From Pseudovirgaria hyperparasitica (lineage: Eukaryota; Ascomycota; Dothideomycetes; Acrospermales; Acrospermaceae): a DNA stretch of 64,000 bases. The stretch spans positions 466,999 to 530,998 of the forward strand of contig NW_022985554.1 of the NCBI RefSeq assembly GCF_010093815.1. Direction: 5' to 3'. Positions 60,701 to 64,000 of the stretch are shown here, piece by piece. Each line of letters begins with the position of its first letter. Position 1 is the first letter of the stretch. The position numbers and the translations under genes were made by a program. A model generated the notes under the pieces. It saw only the letters and a list, made by a program, of their open reading frames with translations. It was not told where the DNA came from and searched no databases.

Positions 60701-63700
60701 AACTCCAGATCGTCTGCGACGGCAGATTGCTCTGCAGAATGTCTGCCAAGACGCAGGTTTTCTTGCATCAGAGTGGGACGTAGTTCCTGCAACGGACTCG
60801 AGCAAGGAACCACTCGGTCAGCTTTGGACTTGGACCTCTGTAGTAAGAAGGCGATTACGTGTCGTTGCCCCGTTACCAGCAGAAATGAGCTGGTGATGTA
60901 TCCATAATATTAGGAGGATGGAGATGTCTCGGTGCGGGGTATTGTCGAGTCTGCGGCAGCATCCATGCAGGCGAGCGAAACATGTGCGAGCGGCCAAGGG
61001 AGGAACAATATGAGGGTTGTATTGTGGCGGTATATGGGCCTGATGAAGTGGAATCGGGATTGTTGGCCGTACGAAAGTGGAGTTGGGTCTCATGCTCCGG
61101 CTAGGAGAGCGAAGTAATGCATGCATGGCGTTGATGAAGCTGTGATTTCCGGGGCTGGATTAACTGACCCTCACTCAACCTCAGCTGCACGGTCGTTGTA
61201 GCTTCTCAGCACGAGATAGCAGGCTGTGTGGTGCTGATGATTCGATAGTCATCATGACTCCGGATCCAGGCATCTGAAGATCAAGTCACACGTCACGATG
61301 GGCGTGAGTGGTGAGAGAAGAAGCGGGAATGGGACATGCCAGGTTGTAATGTAGTGTGTGTGTCTGTGTGGTCCTAAGGTTGGTTGGTGTTGGGTTTGTG
61401 TCTAATTTGGGGCTTGATTGGGGCTTGGCTAATTATTTGCCCGCCAGTACCAGTAATGCCAGGGCCCCAGGGATGGCCTCCCTGCTCCGAAAGAATACTT
61501 GTCTCACCGGACCGGGGAGTAGGGGAGTAGGGGCGGAGGATGAGGAGGAGGAGGAGGAGGAGGAGCAGGTGGAGGTTGCTAGTTTCTCACAATCAATCAT
61601 TAGTCGCGGCTGAAAGCGGTCTGGCATTGAGGTCTCGGAAAGATCAACATATGTCGTTAAGACACCGGACTGACTTGTCGTCGGCGCGTGGAGCTTTGAC
61701 GAACAAACATTATGCTCGTGATGGTTGGAGGAGCATTTTCACCTCTGTTCTCGATGCTCGTCTTAGGCAGGCTGGCAGGCAGGCCGGCGCGGACTGTCCC
61801 CAATCTGGACCTAGCTGATGACTGCATTCAAATCCTCCGATGAAACCATATGCGAGTCGTTAGCTGGATGTTGATTGATGTCTTGGGTTAGACCATACAG
61901 AGACCGAAGAATGATGGTTGTCGAGATTTTGAGGTGCCGAAAACTGTCCCTTGCAGACCTGCTTCCATGATGTTGTCGGTTACGTCGACGGAGCTGAGTT
62001 GGGCAAGACTTTCCACATACTGCAGTATTTGCCGGCCACACCGAGATTGAGATCGAATCCGTAGGGAACGGGGTTTTGGATTGATGGGCAAGGGAACGTG
62101 AAGGTCAGACGATTGACGCAACTGATGCACAGAGGTACCCGTGGACCTCAGGACGCGGTGTTTGACGAAGCGCCAAGAGGAAACCTTGGAAGCCCTAGGT
62201 ATCGAACTTTTACTATCCGGGCCCCGCCCTGCTGCACCTGTAGAGCCGTCAAATAATAATGTCACCGAAGATGACACCCTATTCAATCCTTGTAAGAATG
62301 ATGTGATACTTTTCACTGCTCAGTGGGAACCGGGGCATAAATTTAGCGTAGCAGCGGCAACGATCACGACGACCACAGGTGACAGCTTCTTTTCAGCTCT
62401 GCGTGAAACCTCGGGATGGCGGCGCGACAAACGTGAAATATGGTAATAATTGTAGCCATTGCACTATCGGACAGGATATCGATGTGAGTGGGCCGCCGGG
62501 ATCTGGAGATGCGAAAAAACGGATGACCACGCCACGGCAAGCGGGATCACGACTAATACTGAGTAGTGGGCAATTACTGGATTATTGACGTACTACAGCG
62601 AGTATTCTATAACACACTCGCAGCATTACTATTCCAGACTCAGATCTTTATCAGACGGTGAGCCACGGCAGACCGTCAATCAACCTTGGGCTGATTGCCA
62701 AGCTTGACGGCCTGGGAGGAAAACGAGAGTCGAGGTCTCCGTAGTCTCGCTCCAGTGTCCTTCCTCTCTGTCGCTGGATCTTTGGATCCTGCATGTCGCT
62801 ATCGCGAAACCTGACCCTCGAGGGATGGAAGATTTAGGCTAGAATTGAATGGCAAAGTCTACCACGGGCGTACGCAGCCAGAACCATGTCTAGGGGCCCG
62901 TATGACGGACTCGGGCGGGTCTCTGTATTTGGTTAAGACAGGTAACAAGTCATTAACTTTCTGGCCTTTCGCCCTCCTTCCGCTTTGCAGGCGAGGCTCT
63001 GGAACATGAGCGATAAAGCGACGCGGGGAGCTGGGATCGACGGCAACGACGCGTGATGGCTGCACTGGCAAATACAAGCGAAAGTGCAGTACGGCAACGG
63101 ACGGAATCGTGTGAGGAAAAGCATTTTACTGTCAGCATTGCATCTTAGCCACTGCTAGTCCAGTTGCCTGATTCGCGGATGAAGGGAGTGAACTAGTAAG
63201 TATGTTTATTACCAGCCTCGACGCCCAGCGGACTGGAATGTGAGAATATGAGATGGAGCAGATAATGCATTTGCATATCGATATTGCAACCGGATAGGGC
63301 TCCGTCCGCATTGGCTACACACGGAAGTGGCCAACTACGAATGATCAAATGCCTGTCTTTCATGCCGCGACGAAGGCAACACTCCCAGACGCTTATTCAC
63401 ACAGATGACGCCGATATGTCTTTAGTGATCAGGGATACGAGGAGTGAGACTAGAGTGAAGCCCGACGTTAGCGGACGTGCTGTATGTATGAAGTTTGTCA
63501 CTTGTGAAAGGGCCAGAAAGAACGATGTGACGATGGCAGGCCCAGGACCGAAAGACCCCACCATCATCCTTCACACACGAACAAGCTGATTTGCCTCGCC
63601 ACATCCGCACAGAGACAAAGCACGCGCGCACTTTTTGCAATCCTAACGGACCGGATGGACCTGACCTGATATTCTAGCTTGGCTTCGTGGCGGTCGTCGT

Positions 63701-64000
63701 CGTGGTTGTGACTATCAATCGAAGACCTATCCGTCACGGTCGGGCGTGGCGGTAATACTAGGTAGACAGCCCTGCCCTGCCCTGGCGGCTGGATGCTAGA
63801 TACAGTGGCAGCAACGAAGTCGCTGTGCTCTGTGCACAGGGCGAGAAGGGCTGTTTGACATTAACAGCAAGCCATTACTAAAGAGGATCCTAGATGCACA
63901 CTGCCATGTACGAGCGGCAGCAGTGAGGCGAGGGTGACAGCGACAGCGAGAGCGTGTGAGTAGTTGAGAGCATGAGCATGAGGCATGATGAAGGGGGAAG
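57739..64000. other. 6.3-kb gene-poor right end
   Basis: No open frame here has a domain, signal peptide or plausible splice partner. The longest frames (62316-61888 on minus, 62141-62446 on plus) overlap each other on opposite strands, as chance frames do. A (GGA)n run lies at 61535-61566. No terminal repeats, transposase, tRNA or rRNA were recognised. Small secreted-protein genes with short exons cannot be ruled out without transcripts. Confidence 0.45.
61535..61566. repeat. (GGA)n microsatellite
   Basis: About nine trinucleotide units in otherwise non-repetitive sequence. Confidence 0.9.

Noticed and set aside
61888-62316. 142-codon frame (-) overlapping a 101-codon frame (+)
   Set aside because: Opposing chance frames in non-coding sequence.

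Overview
The window is nuclear DNA of a filamentous ascomycete (Pezizomycotina; I favour a Dothideomycetes-like genome, at moderate confidence). The signs are many short spliceosomal introns of about 47-80 nt (some longer) with GTAAGT-like donors, CTRAC branch points and YAG acceptors. There are no operons. The genes are typical of moulds: nudE, a type II membrane GH17 glucanase of the btgC kind, Cti6, a cytosolic acetyl-CoA carboxylase, a PMP47-type peroxisomal carrier and a sugar permease of the alpha-glucoside type. I rebuilt sixteen protein-coding genes exon by exon. In every one the joined exons give an open frame that is an exact multiple of three.

Layout, left to right: a multi-pass membrane protein of unknown function (0.2-1.1 kb, +); cytosolic tryptophanyl-tRNA synthetase (2.0-3.6 kb, +); a nine-exon, 1434-residue zinc finger / P-loop GTPase / RING / patatin protein with a PPxY motif and two ubiquitin-interacting motifs (4.7-9.5 kb, +); btgC-like glucanase (11.5-13.7 kb, +); a repeat-rich spacer; an FAD/NADPH reductase that lacks a flavodoxin domain (15.9-17.9 kb, -) with a probable 5' UTR intron; the Hsp90 co-chaperone CDC37 (19.9-21.5 kb, -), divergent from a mitochondrial half-size ABC transporter (22.0-24.4 kb, +); a secreted pectate lyase (24.7-27.5 kb, -), divergent from a PMP47-type carrier (28.1-29.4 kb, +); nudE (30.1-31.8 kb, +) with a GC-AG intron; ACC1 (33.8-40.8 kb, +); the PHD-finger protein Cti6 (44.1-46.1 kb, +); a conserved-looking unknown basic protein (47.0-49.0 kb, +); an (AGTC)n microsatellite running into an assembly gap (49.75-49.98 kb); a GTPBP1/2-like translational GTPase (50.4-52.5 kb, -); a TPR-SET lysine methyltransferase-like protein (53.2-55.6 kb, -); and an MFS sugar transporter (55.9-57.7 kb, -). 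The last 6.3 kb holds no gene I can support.

Most genes are unrelated housekeeping functions (protein synthesis, chaperone, fatty-acid synthesis, dynein regulation, chromatin, carbohydrate use), and I see no metabolic cluster. The most unusual locus is the patatin protein. It puts a P-loop GTPase-like switch, a RING finger, a complete patatin Ser-Asp lipase site and ubiquitin-binding/Rsp5-docking motifs in one chain, as would suit a ubiquitin-linked, nucleotide-controlled lipid hydrolase. I saw no transposon, virus-like element, tRNA, rRNA or CRISPR array.
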